A DNA stretch of 46,741 nt from CALBZH01 sp964538515. Its GTDB lineage: Bacteria > Desulfobacterota > Syntrophobacteria > Syntrophobacterales > Syntrophobacteraceae. The translations under genes and the position numbers were made by a program. The stretch's first letter is position 1, and every line of letters begins with the position of its first letter. The notes beneath the pieces are model-generated. The model was not told the DNA's origin and did no database searches. It was given only the letters and a program-made list of their open reading frames with translations. The stretch spans positions 1-46,741 of the forward strand of contig CAZIEW010000042.1 in the NCBI GenBank assembly GCA_964538515.1, written 5' to 3'. Shown here one piece after another: positions 1-8,293 of the stretch.

Positions 1-240
1 CAGCATGGAAAGCAGGGAAAGGCGGTAGCAATTCGCTGCGCGCAGGAGTTGGCCGCGAGCGCTCACCGTGTGGCCGGCCGCAAGGGATTGCTCGCCGCGT
101 GTCTCGGCGAGTCTGGCCTGTTCGAGCCACTGTTGCTGCCGGCTGGCTGCATCTCCGTCCAGGATGTGTGAGCCTCTCCTCGGATTGAATTCTCCACGCA
201 GAATACCCTGTCTGGTGCGGCTCGCCGTGTTTGCGCTCCA
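1..240 (-). pseudogene. Partial or decayed alpha/beta-hydrolase, N-terminal region
   Basis: An open frame runs leftward from 240 off the left edge of the window; a TGA at 241-243 bounds it upstream. The translation contains WLEQARLAETRG and GHTVSARGQLLRAANCYR, which resemble the conserved N-terminal cap segment (Gly-His-x-x-Ser-Ala-Arg ... Leu-Arg-Ala-x-x-Tyr-Tyr-Arg) of a family of alpha/beta hydrolases with acyl-peptidase or dienelactone-hydrolase-like folds. No ATG, GTG or TTG lies in frame before the GTG at about residue 59, so the normal start is missing. A neighbouring frame opens with ATG-ATG at 244, which suggests a frameshift between start and body. The catalytic part lies outside the window. 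The family match comes from memory of the motif and is tentative. Confidence 0.35.
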
Positions 241-364
241 TCATCTTTGGACTTGACCTAGTCAATGGGCGGATGAGCGGTCGGCTCAACAGTCACCATT
301 CGTTGCCCAGGATGGCGTTGGCTCCAGCCTCAGCCTTTCCTCGAATGCTCCGGTTTCCAGTCTG

Positions 365-400
365 AAAAAAAGGGGCTACGACCCGATCGCCGTAACCCCT
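365..400 (-). terminator. Rho-independent terminator of tRNA-Arg
   Basis: On the minus strand AGGGGTTACG pairs with CGTAGCCCCT (10 pairs including one G-T) around a 10-base loop, followed directly by a run of seven T. It begins 10 bases past the tRNA CCA end, so it terminates the tRNA transcript. Confidence 0.85.
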
Positions 401-409
401 TGAATTTTC

Positions 410-486
410 TGGTGCCCCCGACAGGACTCGAACCTGTGGCACCGAGATTAGGAATCTCGTGCTCTATCCGCCTGAGCTACGGGGGC
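410..486 (-). tRNA. tRNA-Arg (anticodon CCU)
   Basis: A 77-nt cloverleaf is read on the minus strand. The acceptor stem GCCCCCG pairs with CGGGGGC, the D arm is GCTC/GAGC, and the anticodon stem CGAGA/TCTCG holds the loop TTCCTAA, giving anticodon CCU, which reads the Arg codon AGG. The T arm is ACAGG-TTCGAAT-CCTGT, and the CCA end is encoded at 410-412. All arms pair without mismatch. The gene is followed at once by its own terminator, so it appears to be a single-gene transcription unit. Confidence 0.95.
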
Positions 487-1002
487 ATTTGGCGAGGGCG
501 TTCATGGCTCGTGCGGAAGCGCAGCATGGGACGCGCTTGGCTGATGCATCTCCGTACTGCGTTGGGCGGCCAATCTTCCGATTGAGTGCGGCCAGAGCCC
601 TGCTGGGATGACTTCCAAAAAGTGAGGAAAATTCATAACATGGTTCTTCGCTCAGTGCAAGACAAATTGAGCAGTCAACAGGGGCGACCCTGGACGTGCA
701 TGCACGCGCCTTCAATGACGGTGCACAGGCTTCCCTGGTTTTTGAACAATATTTAATGCAGAAGTGAAGCTAAATCCATACAGTTGCGCAACTGCCCTCC
801 GTGGGCTTGCTCTTGTTAACCTATTGAAATATGGACTTGTTTTGTGTTTTTTTTGTTTTGGTACGAGGTTTGCCTTTAGATACTGGCGACGATGCAGGAT
901 GCTCCCCGTTCAAGGCCGGCAAGGACGTCGGCCAATTTGGATCTGCGGGTCCGGTATGTTCCGGGCCACGGCTCTTGTCCTGGAGGGAAGAAGGAGGAAG
1001 CC
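487..1002. other. Intergenic region between tRNA-Arg and the response regulator
   Basis: No convincing gene is seen here. Short open frames on both strands lack ribosome sites and protein-like composition. The stretch 735-880 is clearly more AT-rich than its surroundings and probably carries the promoter of the response regulator, but no single -35/-10 pair stands out. The tRNA promoter must also lie here, reading leftward. Confidence 0.5.
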
Positions 1003-1386
1003 ATGCCCAAGATCCTGATCGTTGATGACGATGACCTGCTGCGCGGCATGCTCGCCGACTTTCTCCGGGAGCAAGGTTATGAGTGCATCCCGGCCGAGAA
1101 CGTCGAGAAGGCCCGTGGGTATTTGAACCGAAACCGCTTCGAGCTGACGCTTTCTGATTTCAATATGCCCTTGGAATCGGGGCTGGACCTGCTGCGGTAT
1201 GTGAAGGCGAGTCGCTTTGATACCCCTTTTATCCTGATGAGCTCGGAAGCCGACGCGGGATTGAAACGTGAGGCGCTCGGCCTCGGTGCAGCTGCCTGCC
1301 TAGCCAAGCCGTTCAAGCTTCAAGATTTGCTCACAGGGATACAAAGCGCTCTGTGTGCTTCGGCATCGCCCGCACAACTGCATTAG
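1003..1386 (+). CDS. Single-domain response regulator (CheY-like receiver)
   Basis: The 127-residue protein is one receiver domain with no output domain. It has the acidic pocket Asp8/Asp9, phospho-acceptor Asp52 (in SDFNMP), Ser80/Ser81 at the switch position and conserved Lys102-Pro103 (AKPF). It should accept a phosphoryl group from a sensor kinase and act through protein contacts, as in phosphorelays or chemotaxis-like control. ATG 1003 is chosen because AAGGAGGAAG lies at 991-1000; the frame stays open upstream but without a better start. No kinase gene adjoins it. A terminator lies 190 bases downstream, so it looks monocistronic. Its partner and process cannot be told from the sequence. 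Confidence 0.9.
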   Translation: MPKILIVDDDDLLRGMLADFLREQGYECIPAENVEKARGYLNRNRFELTLSDFNMPLESGLDLLRYVKASRFDTPFILMSSEADAGLKREALGLGAAACLAKPFKLQDLLTGIQSALCASASPAQLH

Positions 1387-1572
1387 CTGCACAAGCGGCA
1401 GTTGGCGCCATCAAAGCTGCGCTGGAAGCAGCCGTACACGGTGCGGCACGCTCTCCAACGCTTTTTGAGTGAGCTCAGTGATTTTGAACACATGGTGACT
1501 GTGGATTCCTCGCCAGGAGGAGACCTAAAGACACCATCAGCGACCGATGCCAATCGGCCTGCTCCCCCGCCG

Positions 1573-1613
1573 CTGCCGAAGCCCCGCCTGGGACTTCGGC
1601 AGTATCCTTTTTC
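1573..1613 (+). terminator. Probable terminator downstream of the response regulator
   Basis: CTGCCGAAG (1573-1581) pairs perfectly with CTTCGGCAG (1594-1602) and is followed by TATCCTTTTTC. The T-run is offset by a few bases, so termination may be imperfect. The opposite strand has no T-run. Confidence 0.6.
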
Positions 1614-1672
1614 AGGTCCCTTCCGGAAAGGGCAGCATCGGTGCCCTCAACACTCCCCTAGTCTGCTTCGTT

Positions 1673-2320
1673 CTATTGGACAATCACAAGGCCCGCCAGT
1701 GTTCCTTTGGGGATGTGCTCCGGCTTGGCTGCGCTGCCAATCGGGTAGATGTCCCAGCCCTCCTTTGCAACCATGTGGTAAACATCGATTCCCACAGCCT
1801 CCATCGACGGCCTGGAGATCAGCGAGAAACGGCACTTCTTTCCTTCCATCGCCTGGCAGGTCTCCTGCTGCCCGCAAAAAGTGTGGCGACAGGATCCGGC
1901 GGCAAACCCAAAGGCAAGGTAGTGACCATCATAGAAAGCCATGGATTCGATTTCCGTCACCATCTTGTAAACGTCCTGGTACGCCGCGACCCGCTCTTTG
2001 ATGGTGGCTCTGTCGCGGACGATGACTTCGGGCGGCACATCCTTGATGAAGAAGACACTCCACTGGAACCCCTTCAGGATGTCACGCAATTCGGCGGGCT
2101 TGAGGGTGTTGGGGGGACACTGGGCTCCCGCGCCGTAGCCGAAGCAGCGGGGGATCTGACACTTGAGTGTGATGCGCTCATCCACCGGAATGTCTTCCAC
2201 CGGGACAATGGCGACCTTGGTTGCTCCGAGCTCCAGGGCCTTTTCACAATACCTGCTAAGGTCATCCTGAAGCGACGGTTCGTTGCGGTCGACCGTGATT
2301 CGGCTCACTTTCTTTCCCAT
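1673..2320 (-). CDS. DUF2284 family predicted metal-binding protein
   Basis: The 215-residue protein has the cysteine pattern of DUF2284 proteins. An N-terminal group is Cys54, Cys59 and Cys68 (CQIPRC ... GAQCPP); a C-terminal group is Cys144, Cys149, Cys155 and Cys163 (SCRHTFC ... ETC ... KKC), followed by RPSMEAVGIDV. The cysteines suggest metal or Fe-S binding, and family members are common in anaerobes; no reaction is established. No signal peptide or membrane segment is seen, so it is probably cytoplasmic. The start at 2320 has AAAGGAG seven bases upstream. It stands alone, convergent with the response regulator gene. The family assignment is firm; the role is unknown. Confidence 0.85.
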   Translation of the reverse strand: MGKKVSRITVDRNEPSLQDDLSRYCEKALELGATKVAIVPVEDIPVDERITLKCQIPRCFGYGAGAQCPPNTLKPAELRDILKGFQWSVFFIKDVPPEVIVRDRATIKERVAAYQDVYKMVTEIESMAFYDGHYLAFGFAAGSCRHTFCGQQETCQAMEGKKCRFSLISRPSMEAVGIDVYHMVAKEGWDIYPIGSAAKPEHIPKGTLAGLVIVQ

Positions 2321-2702
2321 GGCTCATCTCCTTTCTCCTCGGCTCCCTGTGTCGGGGAGAGGGCTGCAAAGATGTATCCGTAAGCTCCTCGCCATCACCT
2401 TTCGATCGAGCCTCCCCGAGCCGAAGCGCTCAACGAGGCTCGACCGATTCCTCAGAGTCCCGCTCGCTGGCTGACCATAGCACACTGAGTGACCGCACGA
2501 TTCCGGAAAATGCGCCTCGTTATCACCTTCGGCATGAGGGAGGCGTCGCCTCTGAGGTTTTATCGATTGCGCAATGGGACCGGGGTTATCACTAAAACGA
2601 TCAGATACGTATATGTAGGTATTGCGTGGGGACGATGGACTAATTAGCCTAAGTACTACCAAGTAGTATTGGGTAGTAAGCTCAGGGAAACGAGGACATG
2701 CC
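2321..2702. other. Divergent intergenic region
   Basis: This region separates the leftward DUF2284 gene from the rightward secreted-protein and copper-oxidase genes. The 126-residue reverse frame in it has no ribosome site and looks like a shadow. The right end (2590-2700) is AT-richer and contains the near-palindrome at 2654-2678. Confidence 0.5.
2654..2678 (+). promoter_or_regulatory. Inverted repeat, possible operator
   Basis: TACTACCAA (2654-2662) and TTGGGTAGTA (2669-2678) are inverted repeats with one extra G, around GTAGTA. The site is about 25 bases before the start of the small secreted-protein gene that leads into the copper-oxidase cluster. It could be a repressor site near the transcription start. 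No T-run follows, so it is not a standard terminator. Confidence 0.4.
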
Positions 2703-2987
2703 ATGGACGCTTCAAAGTTATTTTGGATCTGCTTTCTGACCGTTGTCGTTGCGGTGTTTCTTTGCGGCTCCGTTCAGGCTCAGAATGCCTCCGTCTGCAG
2801 GTTGGCTTCTGTCGCGTCGTTGGAGGAATTGTTGTCGTCGGAGCCCAGCAAACACTCTCACATCCACGCGCAGCAGGCCGAGACTCTGTTTACCGACCGT
2901 GCACTTCCCGCTCCCGTGCAGGGGCGAGATGCCGGCATTGCCGCTCAATCGGTCAAACCCCACCGGACATGCATCCTTCGAATCTAG
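2703..2987 (+). CDS. Small predicted secreted protein of unknown function
   Basis: The 94-residue frame begins with a convincing signal peptide: a short start, hydrophobic residues about 6-21 (FWICFLTVVVAVFLCG) and a likely signal peptidase I site after VQA. The mature part (about 67 residues) is polar, with a His-rich patch HSHIH that could bind metal, and resembles no family I know. GAGGA at 2692-2696 is the ribosome site. The gene lies 216 bases before the multicopper oxidase on the same strand, behind a near-palindrome. A role in copper handling would be pure inference from position. Its small size and ordinary C-terminal composition leave some chance that it is not a gene. Confidence 0.45.
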   Translation: MDASKLFWICFLTVVVAVFLCGSVQAQNASVCRLASVASLEELLSSEPSKHSHIHAQQAETLFTDRALPAPVQGRDAGIAAQSVKPHRTCILRI

Positions 2988-3203
2988 AATCCAGCCTCAA
3001 CACGTGTGCACCCAAGATGGGTCGATGAGAGAGCCGGGGCCGAACGAGACCTTTCATGCTTCAGCGATGCGATCTGGTGGTGCTGGCGCGGACGGGTCTG
3101 CTTCGGTCCCAGGGAGGGGAACCTTGATGCAGCGGTCGATCTGCGGATGCGATGCTCTACCGTCAAAGGGGAAGCAGCCTTTGGGATGAGATGGAGGTTT
3201 ACC

Positions 3204-6200
3204 ATGAACATCATAAAAATGTACCGTCTATGGATGGAAAAAGCGGCAGGGCTTGCGGGCTTCTCCAAGAGGCTGCTTCGATCCTACCACAAAGCCAACT
3301 ATTTTCTTGTGGGCGCAACCCTTTGCGGAATCCTCCTCACTTCCTTCGCGCTGGCCGAGATCCTTGACGACTTCGGTCCGCCTCCTCCGGGGGACCCCTC
3401 TGCGTTCACGGGGCCCGTGATTGGACGCGACGCCGCGGGCAAGCTCCTTGAAGCTCTCCCTCCGGCCAACGAAGGATCGTTCGATGGGGGGGCGACCGGA
3501 ACCGAGGCGGATGCGGGAACCACCAATTCCGTTCCCCAGGCGCTCCTCAGCAGCAACAATGTTCCGACCAACAGCCGTCCGAGCCCCCTTTTCGGCGCGG
3601 AGCCTTTCACCCAGCAAATGCTTCGGTTCGAGGCGTTCGGCCCTGAGCCCCTGGATCCAAACGCTCCGGTTCCGGCCAGGGGCTTTCCGCTTCCGACGGT
3701 CGGACCGGGACCCGAGCAGGATTCGGACAGTGTTGCTTCGAGTGCGCCGGCAGGTGCAGCTTTGGAGGCCTTCCTGGATCAGTCCGGAATCGCGCCGTTT
3801 CCGACCCGATTTTCAAACACCACCGACCTGAACCCCTGGAAGCCGGCCATAGAAAGCTTCCTCGGGCGCAGCTTGATCTCACCTCCGGCGGAGGGGCGTC
3901 CACCGGGAATGGGCTGGGCTCACCAGCGCTGGAACGAGTTCTATCCTCAGGCGTATTTTAAGACGGCCCAGGCCGGGGCTCGAGTGAATGGAGGGTTTCG
4001 CGACAGCAGGCAGGCGCACGGATACAATCTCGGCGAATTCGGTCCGGGGGGACTCTACCACACGGTCTACGAATCATCGGTTCCCGGCGCTCCCAAGCTT
4101 GAAGGCACAACGAAGGGGCTCGAAATTCGTTTCCATCCCTTCATGCCCGTTCAGGATCACAAGGCCCTGTGGACCTTTGACGGGACGCTGCCTCCCAAAC
4201 TGCTCATGGTGCGCTATGGGCAGCCGATCTTGATGCGTCACTACAACGCGTTGCCCATCGACCCCTCGGCAAACCACGGGTTCGGGCTGCACACCATTTC
4301 GACCCACGAGCACAACGGTCACTCTCCGGCGGAAAGCGACGGATACACCAACGCTTTCTTCTTTCCGGGGCAGTACTACGACTACCGCTGGCCACTGCAG
4401 TTGGCGGGCTACGACACCATCAACACCGACGCTTCGGATCCGCGGGCGGCCTTTCCCTGCTCTCCCGGAGAGACCCTTTTCGTAAACGACCTCAACCCAG
4501 GTCTCAAGACCTGTCAGAACGGATCCATCAAGATCCGGGGCGATTGGCGTGAGACCATGAGCACCCACTGGTTCCACGACCACATGCTCGACTTCACTGC
4601 CCAGAACGTGTACAAGGGCAATGCGGTGATGATGAATTATTACAGTGCGTTGGATCGAGGCAAGGAGGACTTCGACGACGGCGTGAACCTGCGCTTTCCG
4701 AGCGGCACGGCGCTCCCCTGGGGCAACCGTGATTACGACGTGAACCTGGTGATTGCCGACAAGGCCTGGGATCAGGACGGCCAGTTGTGGTTCAACATCT
4801 TCAACACCGATGGCTTTCTAGGGGATCAGGTGCTGGTCAACTGGCTGTGGCGACCGTATTTCAACGTCCGTGCGCGGCGGTATCGATTCCGCATCCTGAA
4901 TGGCTCCGTTTCGCGCTATCTGACGCTTGCCCTGGTAAAAGAGGTGAAGGGAGCGGGCGGCGAGATGCCCGGTCCGAGTGGCTCCGGGGTCTCCTACAAT
5001 CGGGTTCCCTTCCACATGATCGCCAACGACGGCAATATCATGGAGCATTCGGTTCCCTTTGACGGTTCGGTGGATCTGGACGGAAACGGCATCCTTCAGG
5101 AGCACAAGGGGCAGCTTCCCGAGCAGGGAATCGCCGAACGGTACGACATTGTGGTCGATTTCAGCAAGAACGGCATCGTGCCGGGAGATAAGCTTTACCT
5201 GGTCAACGTGCTCGAGCACACCAACGGCAGGAAGCCCAACGGCAAGATCCCGCTGGCCGTGATCTTGTCCGGGAGCTACAAGCCGACGCTGCGGGACGAC
5301 GACAAAGACGGCATCCCAGATCGGTGGATCAATGGCGACCCGGGAGTTGGAAAGATCCTGGAGCTGCGTGTGCAGAGTTATTCGGGGCAGGATCCGAGCA
5401 TGGACCCCGCTCAGTATGTGGCCGGCAAGAAGACCATGATCCCGCTGACCATCCATCGGGATGACCCGGCGGATCAGGCGAAGCTGGTAGCGGCGCGGCA
5501 TCGCACGTTCGAGTTCGTACGCTCGGGTGGAACCGACGCGTCCCCGTGGACGATCAAGACAGACAATGGTGACGCCTTCAACATGGATCCGAGACGGGTT
5601 ACCGCGGCGCCTCAGCTGTCGACCGGTCCTACCGAGGCGGGGTACACTGGAGACGGAACGCTCGAGATTTGGTCGATTCTCGGCAACGGCGGCTGGAGCC
5701 ATCCGGTGCACGTTCATTTCGAGGAAGGCATCATCCTGACGCGAGGCGGCAAGGCTCCGCCCGAGTGGGAGAAGTGGGCCCGCAAAGATGTCTATCGGGT
5801 TGGGCCGTTGGCTGACAGCACCGACCGGGTTGAAATGGCGATCCATTTCCGGGAGTTCGCCGGGACTTACATGGAGCATTGCCACAACACGCAGCATGAA
5901 GACCACTCCATGCTGATGCGGTGGGACCTCGAGCACCCGGGACAGATCCAGTTGATGCCGGCGCCGCTGCCCACCTGGGACGGCGTTGAGTATGTCGATT
6001 CCGCCGCGCTTCCCACCTTCAGAAGCGGCGATGGGATTGGACCCTCAATCGCGCTGCCCGTCTCCACTCCCGGGCCGACTCCTAATCCTACGCCGACACC
6101 GACGCCTTCGCCTTCGCCCCCACCGCCACCGCCGCCAGCACCCGCACCGACAGCCCTGGAGCTGCGTCTTACGAAGTTGATCAATCAGACTCAGATCGTG

Positions 6201-6317
6201 CTGGACAGGGAACTGGCCAGGCGAAAACCGCGAGCACGCGTCGTCTTGACCCTGGAGAGGCGAATCGCGGCGCTTCAGGCTCGGCTCGTGCTGGCCCAGC
6301 AGGCAGCCAACCCTTAA
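3204..6317 (+). CDS. Large exported multicopper oxidase
   Basis: The 1037-residue protein has an N-terminal hydrophobic segment (about 33-51) with a likely cleavage site after FALA, so it acts in the periplasm or outside. A Pro/Gly-rich region (about 55-270) precedes the cupredoxin domains. All copper motifs are visible: HTISTHEHNGH (363-373), HWFHDH (455-460), HPVHVH (833-838) and HCHNTQHEDHSML (892-904), the last giving type 1 ligands His-Cys-His with Met903 as axial candidate. A Pro/Thr/Ser linker (about 950-985) leads to a charged helical tail. Start 3204 is chosen for GGAGGT at 3193-3198. Family members oxidise metals (Mn, Fe, Cu) or phenols and reduce O2; the substrate here is unknown. 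SCO-cytochrome c, ccdA and thioredoxin genes follow. The length, about twice that of CotA-type oxidases, is unusual. Confidence 0.9.
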   Translation: MNIIKMYRLWMEKAAGLAGFSKRLLRSYHKANYFLVGATLCGILLTSFALAEILDDFGPPPPGDPSAFTGPVIGRDAAGKLLEALPPANEGSFDGGATGTEADAGTTNSVPQALLSSNNVPTNSRPSPLFGAEPFTQQMLRFEAFGPEPLDPNAPVPARGFPLPTVGPGPEQDSDSVASSAPAGAALEAFLDQSGIAPFPTRFSNTTDLNPWKPAIESFLGRSLISPPAEGRPPGMGWAHQRWNEFYPQAYFKTAQAGARVNGGFRDSRQAHGYNLGEFGPGGLYHTVYESSVPGAPKLEGTTKGLEIRFHPFMPVQDHKALWTFDGTLPPKLLMVRYGQPILMRHYNALPIDPSANHGFGLHTISTHEHNGHSPAESDGYTNAFFFPGQYYDYRWPLQLAGYDTINTDASDPRAAFPCSPGETLFVNDLNPGLKTCQNGSIKIRGDWRETMSTHWFHDHMLDFTAQNVYKGNAVMMNYYSALDRGKEDFDDGVNLRFPSGTALPWGNRDYDVNLVIADKAWDQDGQLWFNIFNTDGFLGDQVLVNWLWRPYFNVRARRYRFRILNGSVSRYLTLALVKEVKGAGGEMPGPSGSGVSYNRVPFHMIANDGNIMEHSVPFDGSVDLDGNGILQEHKGQLPEQGIAERYDIVVDFSKNGIVPGDKLYLVNVLEHTNGRKPNGKIPLAVILSGSYKPTLRDDDKDGIPDRWINGDPGVGKILELRVQSYSGQDPSMDPAQYVAGKKTMIPLTIHRDDPADQAKLVAARHRTFEFVRSGGTDASPWTIKTDNGDAFNMDPRRVTAAPQLSTGPTEAGYTGDGTLEIWSILGNGGWSHPVHVHFEEGIILTRGGKAPPEWEKWARKDVYRVGPLADSTDRVEMAIHFREFAGTYMEHCHNTQHEDHSMLMRWDLEHPGQIQLMPAPLPTWDGVEYVDSAALPTFRSGDGIGPSIALPVSTPGPTPNPTPTPTPSPSPPPPPPPAPAPTALELRLTKLINQTQIVLDRELARRKPRARVVLTLERRIAALQARLVLAQQAANP

Positions 6318-6329
6318 AATTCTTTCTCT

Positions 6330-6354
6330 GACGGGAGGAGCGAGACCTCCCGTC
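6330..6354. repeat. Intercistronic hairpin
   Basis: GACGGGAGG (6330-6338) pairs perfectly with CCTCCCGTC (6346-6354) around a 7-base loop, 13 bases after the oxidase stop codon. No T-run follows on either strand. It may set transcript stability or partial read-through between the oxidase and SCO genes. Confidence 0.55.
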
Positions 6355-6426
6355 GTGCAACCTTCCGGCGGTGGGCAAGCAGCCTCCCGCTGGAAGGAGA
6401 GTTTTCAGAGTAAAGGAGATGAGAAT

Positions 6427-7467
6427 ATGCAGCGAATGGTCCGGTCCTTGATCCTTGTTCTGATCGTGGGAATCGTGCTGGTTTTCGGGGGAAGTCCCCT
6501 CCATGCCGAGGGGGATGCGCGTGACATTTGGGGGGCGGACTACTTTCCGAATGTCCCCTTGGTCACCCAGGACGGAAAGACGGTTCGATTCTTCGACGAT
6601 CTGATCAAGGGCAAGGTGGTGGTGATCAATTTTATCTTCACCCGCTGTCAGGATGTGTGTCCGCTGGAGACGGCAAGGCTTCGCGAAGTTCAGAAGATTC
6701 TGGGGGATCGGGTCGGGAAGGACGTCTTCATGTACTCGATCACCGTCGATCCGAATTTTGACAAGCCCAGCGTCCTCAAGGCCTATTCGCAGCGATTCCA
6801 GACAGGGCCCGGCTGGCTTTTTCTAACCGGGAAGGAAGCCGACATCATTCTGCTTCGAAAGAAGCTTGGGCTCTACAATGAAGAGGAGCAGAGCGGCAAC
6901 CTGAGTGCCCACACGCTGAGTCTTCTCATCGGGAACCAGAGCACGGGCCGCTGGATGAAGGGCTCCCCCTTCGAAAACCCCTATGTTCTGGCAACGCAAA
7001 TTGGGAGCTGGCTGCACAACTGGAAGCTGCCGCCCAAAGAGCGACGCGACTACGCCGATGCCCCCGAGGTGCGGAACATCTCGGCGGGAGAGAACCTTTT
7101 CCGCACACGGTGCGCGGCATGCCACACGATCGGGGCCGGGGATATCCGGAATCCGGAGAAACGACGTGTCGGGCCCGACCTGTTCGGCGTGACCGAAAAG
7201 CGGGAGCGGGAATGGCTGATTCGCTTCGTCATGGCACCGGACCGGATGCTGGCGGAAAAGGATCCGCTCGCGATGGCTCTTCTGGCGGCTTACGACAACG
7301 TACCAATGCCGGACCTCCGGTTGAACCGGAACGAGGTGGAATCGCTGCTCACCTTCATTGGAGAAGAGAGCCAACGAAAAATGCGTGAAACGCGTAGCTC
7401 GGAGGCGGCGGGTGGGGATCAGAAGGCTAGCGTGGGTCCTGCCGAGCCCGTGGGCGATCGCCCTTGA
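6427..7467 (+). CDS. SCO1/SenC-type copper chaperone fused to cytochrome c
   Basis: The 346-residue protein has a signal peptide (about 1-27, ending PLHA). An SCO/PrrC thioredoxin-fold domain (about 35-195) carries the copper site Cys74-x3-Cys78 (RCQDVCP) and the distant ligand His162 (SAHT). A class I cytochrome c domain follows (about 215-325) with haem motif Cys229-Ala-Ala-Cys232-His233 and likely distal ligand Met294 (VPMPDL). SCO proteins deliver copper to oxidases or act as thiol-disulfide reductants. The fused haem could supply or remove electrons during copper loading, or accept electrons from the oxidase encoded upstream. AAAGGAG at 6414-6420 fixes the start. The polar C-terminal tail is probably disordered. 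ccdA and a thioredoxin gene follow and would keep the cysteines reduced. Confidence 0.9.
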   Translation: MQRMVRSLILVLIVGIVLVFGGSPLHAEGDARDIWGADYFPNVPLVTQDGKTVRFFDDLIKGKVVVINFIFTRCQDVCPLETARLREVQKILGDRVGKDVFMYSITVDPNFDKPSVLKAYSQRFQTGPGWLFLTGKEADIILLRKKLGLYNEEEQSGNLSAHTLSLLIGNQSTGRWMKGSPFENPYVLATQIGSWLHNWKLPPKERRDYADAPEVRNISAGENLFRTRCAACHTIGAGDIRNPEKRRVGPDLFGVTEKREREWLIRFVMAPDRMLAEKDPLAMALLAAYDNVPMPDLRLNRNEVESLLTFIGEESQRKMRETRSSEAAGGDQKASVGPAEPVGDRP

Positions 7468-7587
7468 AAAAGCGTTCAATGCCAAGTGGCCAGTCTGCCC
7501 GGAGACTGACAGCGCGTTTGTCCCACCCGGGCGGTTCGCCGGTGATCCTCCAATGCGGGGAATTGCCGGGCGGGTAAGGAGAGCGTC

Positions 7588-8283
7588 ATGAACGGCATCG
7601 AAACCTATTTGGCGGGACCTCCTCTGTTTGCGGTCGGAGCGGCCTTTACGGGCGGCCTTCTCGCGAGCCTGGCCCCTTGTGTCTACCCCCTGATTCCCAT
7701 CGTTTCAGCCTATGTGGGCTCAAAAGCCACCGGGGAGTCGACCCGATGGAGAGCGTTCCTGCTCTCCCTTGGTTATGTGCTGGGGATGTCCGTCGTCTAT
7801 TCCCTCCTCGGGATGGTCGCCGCCCTCACGGGGAGCTTTTTCGGTCGGCTCAGCACCAGTCCCTGGGCCATGATCTTTGTTGCCAACGTTCTCATCCTGG
7901 TCGCCCTGAACATCCTCGACGTGATCCAGGTCCCCATCTATTCGTCGGGTCGCCCCTGGGAGCCGGCCGTCGGGGGCGTGGTGGGCGCCTTTCTCATCGG
8001 TGCCGCCTCGGGTTTGGTCGCTTCGCCCTGCACCTCGCCCGTGCTCTTCGGCCTTCTGGCTTACGTGGCGACGACCCAGAGCGTCCTCTTCGGCGCCGTG
8101 CTGGTCTTTGCGTTTTCCATCGGGCGGAGCGCTCTCCTGCTTGCCATCGGAACCTTTTCGGGAATGGCGACGGCGCTCCCGCGGCCGGGTCAGTGGATGA
8201 CGGGCATGAAGAAGGCGCTCGGCCTGCTGATGATCGGCCTTGCCCAGTATTACCTGATCCGTGCAGGGCAGTCCTGGCTTTGA
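7588..8283 (+). CDS. ccdA: CcdA-type cytochrome c biogenesis / thiol electron carrier
   Basis: The 231-residue inner-membrane protein has about six transmembrane helices and the two reactive cysteines of the CcdA/DsbD-beta family: Cys31 in SLAPCVYPLIP and Cys148 in ASPCTSPVL. It carries reducing equivalents from cytoplasmic thioredoxin across the membrane to periplasmic thiol proteins. Here the natural clients are the TlpA-like thioredoxin encoded 10 bases downstream and the SCO-cytochrome c encoded upstream, whose haem-binding and copper-binding cysteines must be reduced. TAAGGAG precedes the ATG at a good distance. The length is typical for CcdA. Confidence 0.92.
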   Translation: MNGIETYLAGPPLFAVGAAFTGGLLASLAPCVYPLIPIVSAYVGSKATGESTRWRAFLLSLGYVLGMSVVYSLLGMVAALTGSFFGRLSTSPWAMIFVANVLILVALNILDVIQVPIYSSGRPWEPAVGGVVGAFLIGAASGLVASPCTSPVLFGLLAYVATTQSVLFGAVLVFAFSIGRSALLLAIGTFSGMATALPRPGQWMTGMKKALGLLMIGLAQYYLIRAGQSWL

Positions 8284-8293
8284 GGAGGAGCGG

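Noticed and set aside
464..715. An 83-codon reverse frame overlapping the tRNA
   Set aside because: It runs into the tRNA-Arg gene and has no ribosome site.
2324..2704. A 126-codon reverse frame upstream of DUF2284
   Set aside because: It has no ribosome site or recognisable domain and covers the probable promoter region.
4818..5936. A 372-codon reverse frame inside the multicopper oxidase
   Set aside because: The forward frame carries all copper motifs; the reverse frame has no known motif or ribosome site.
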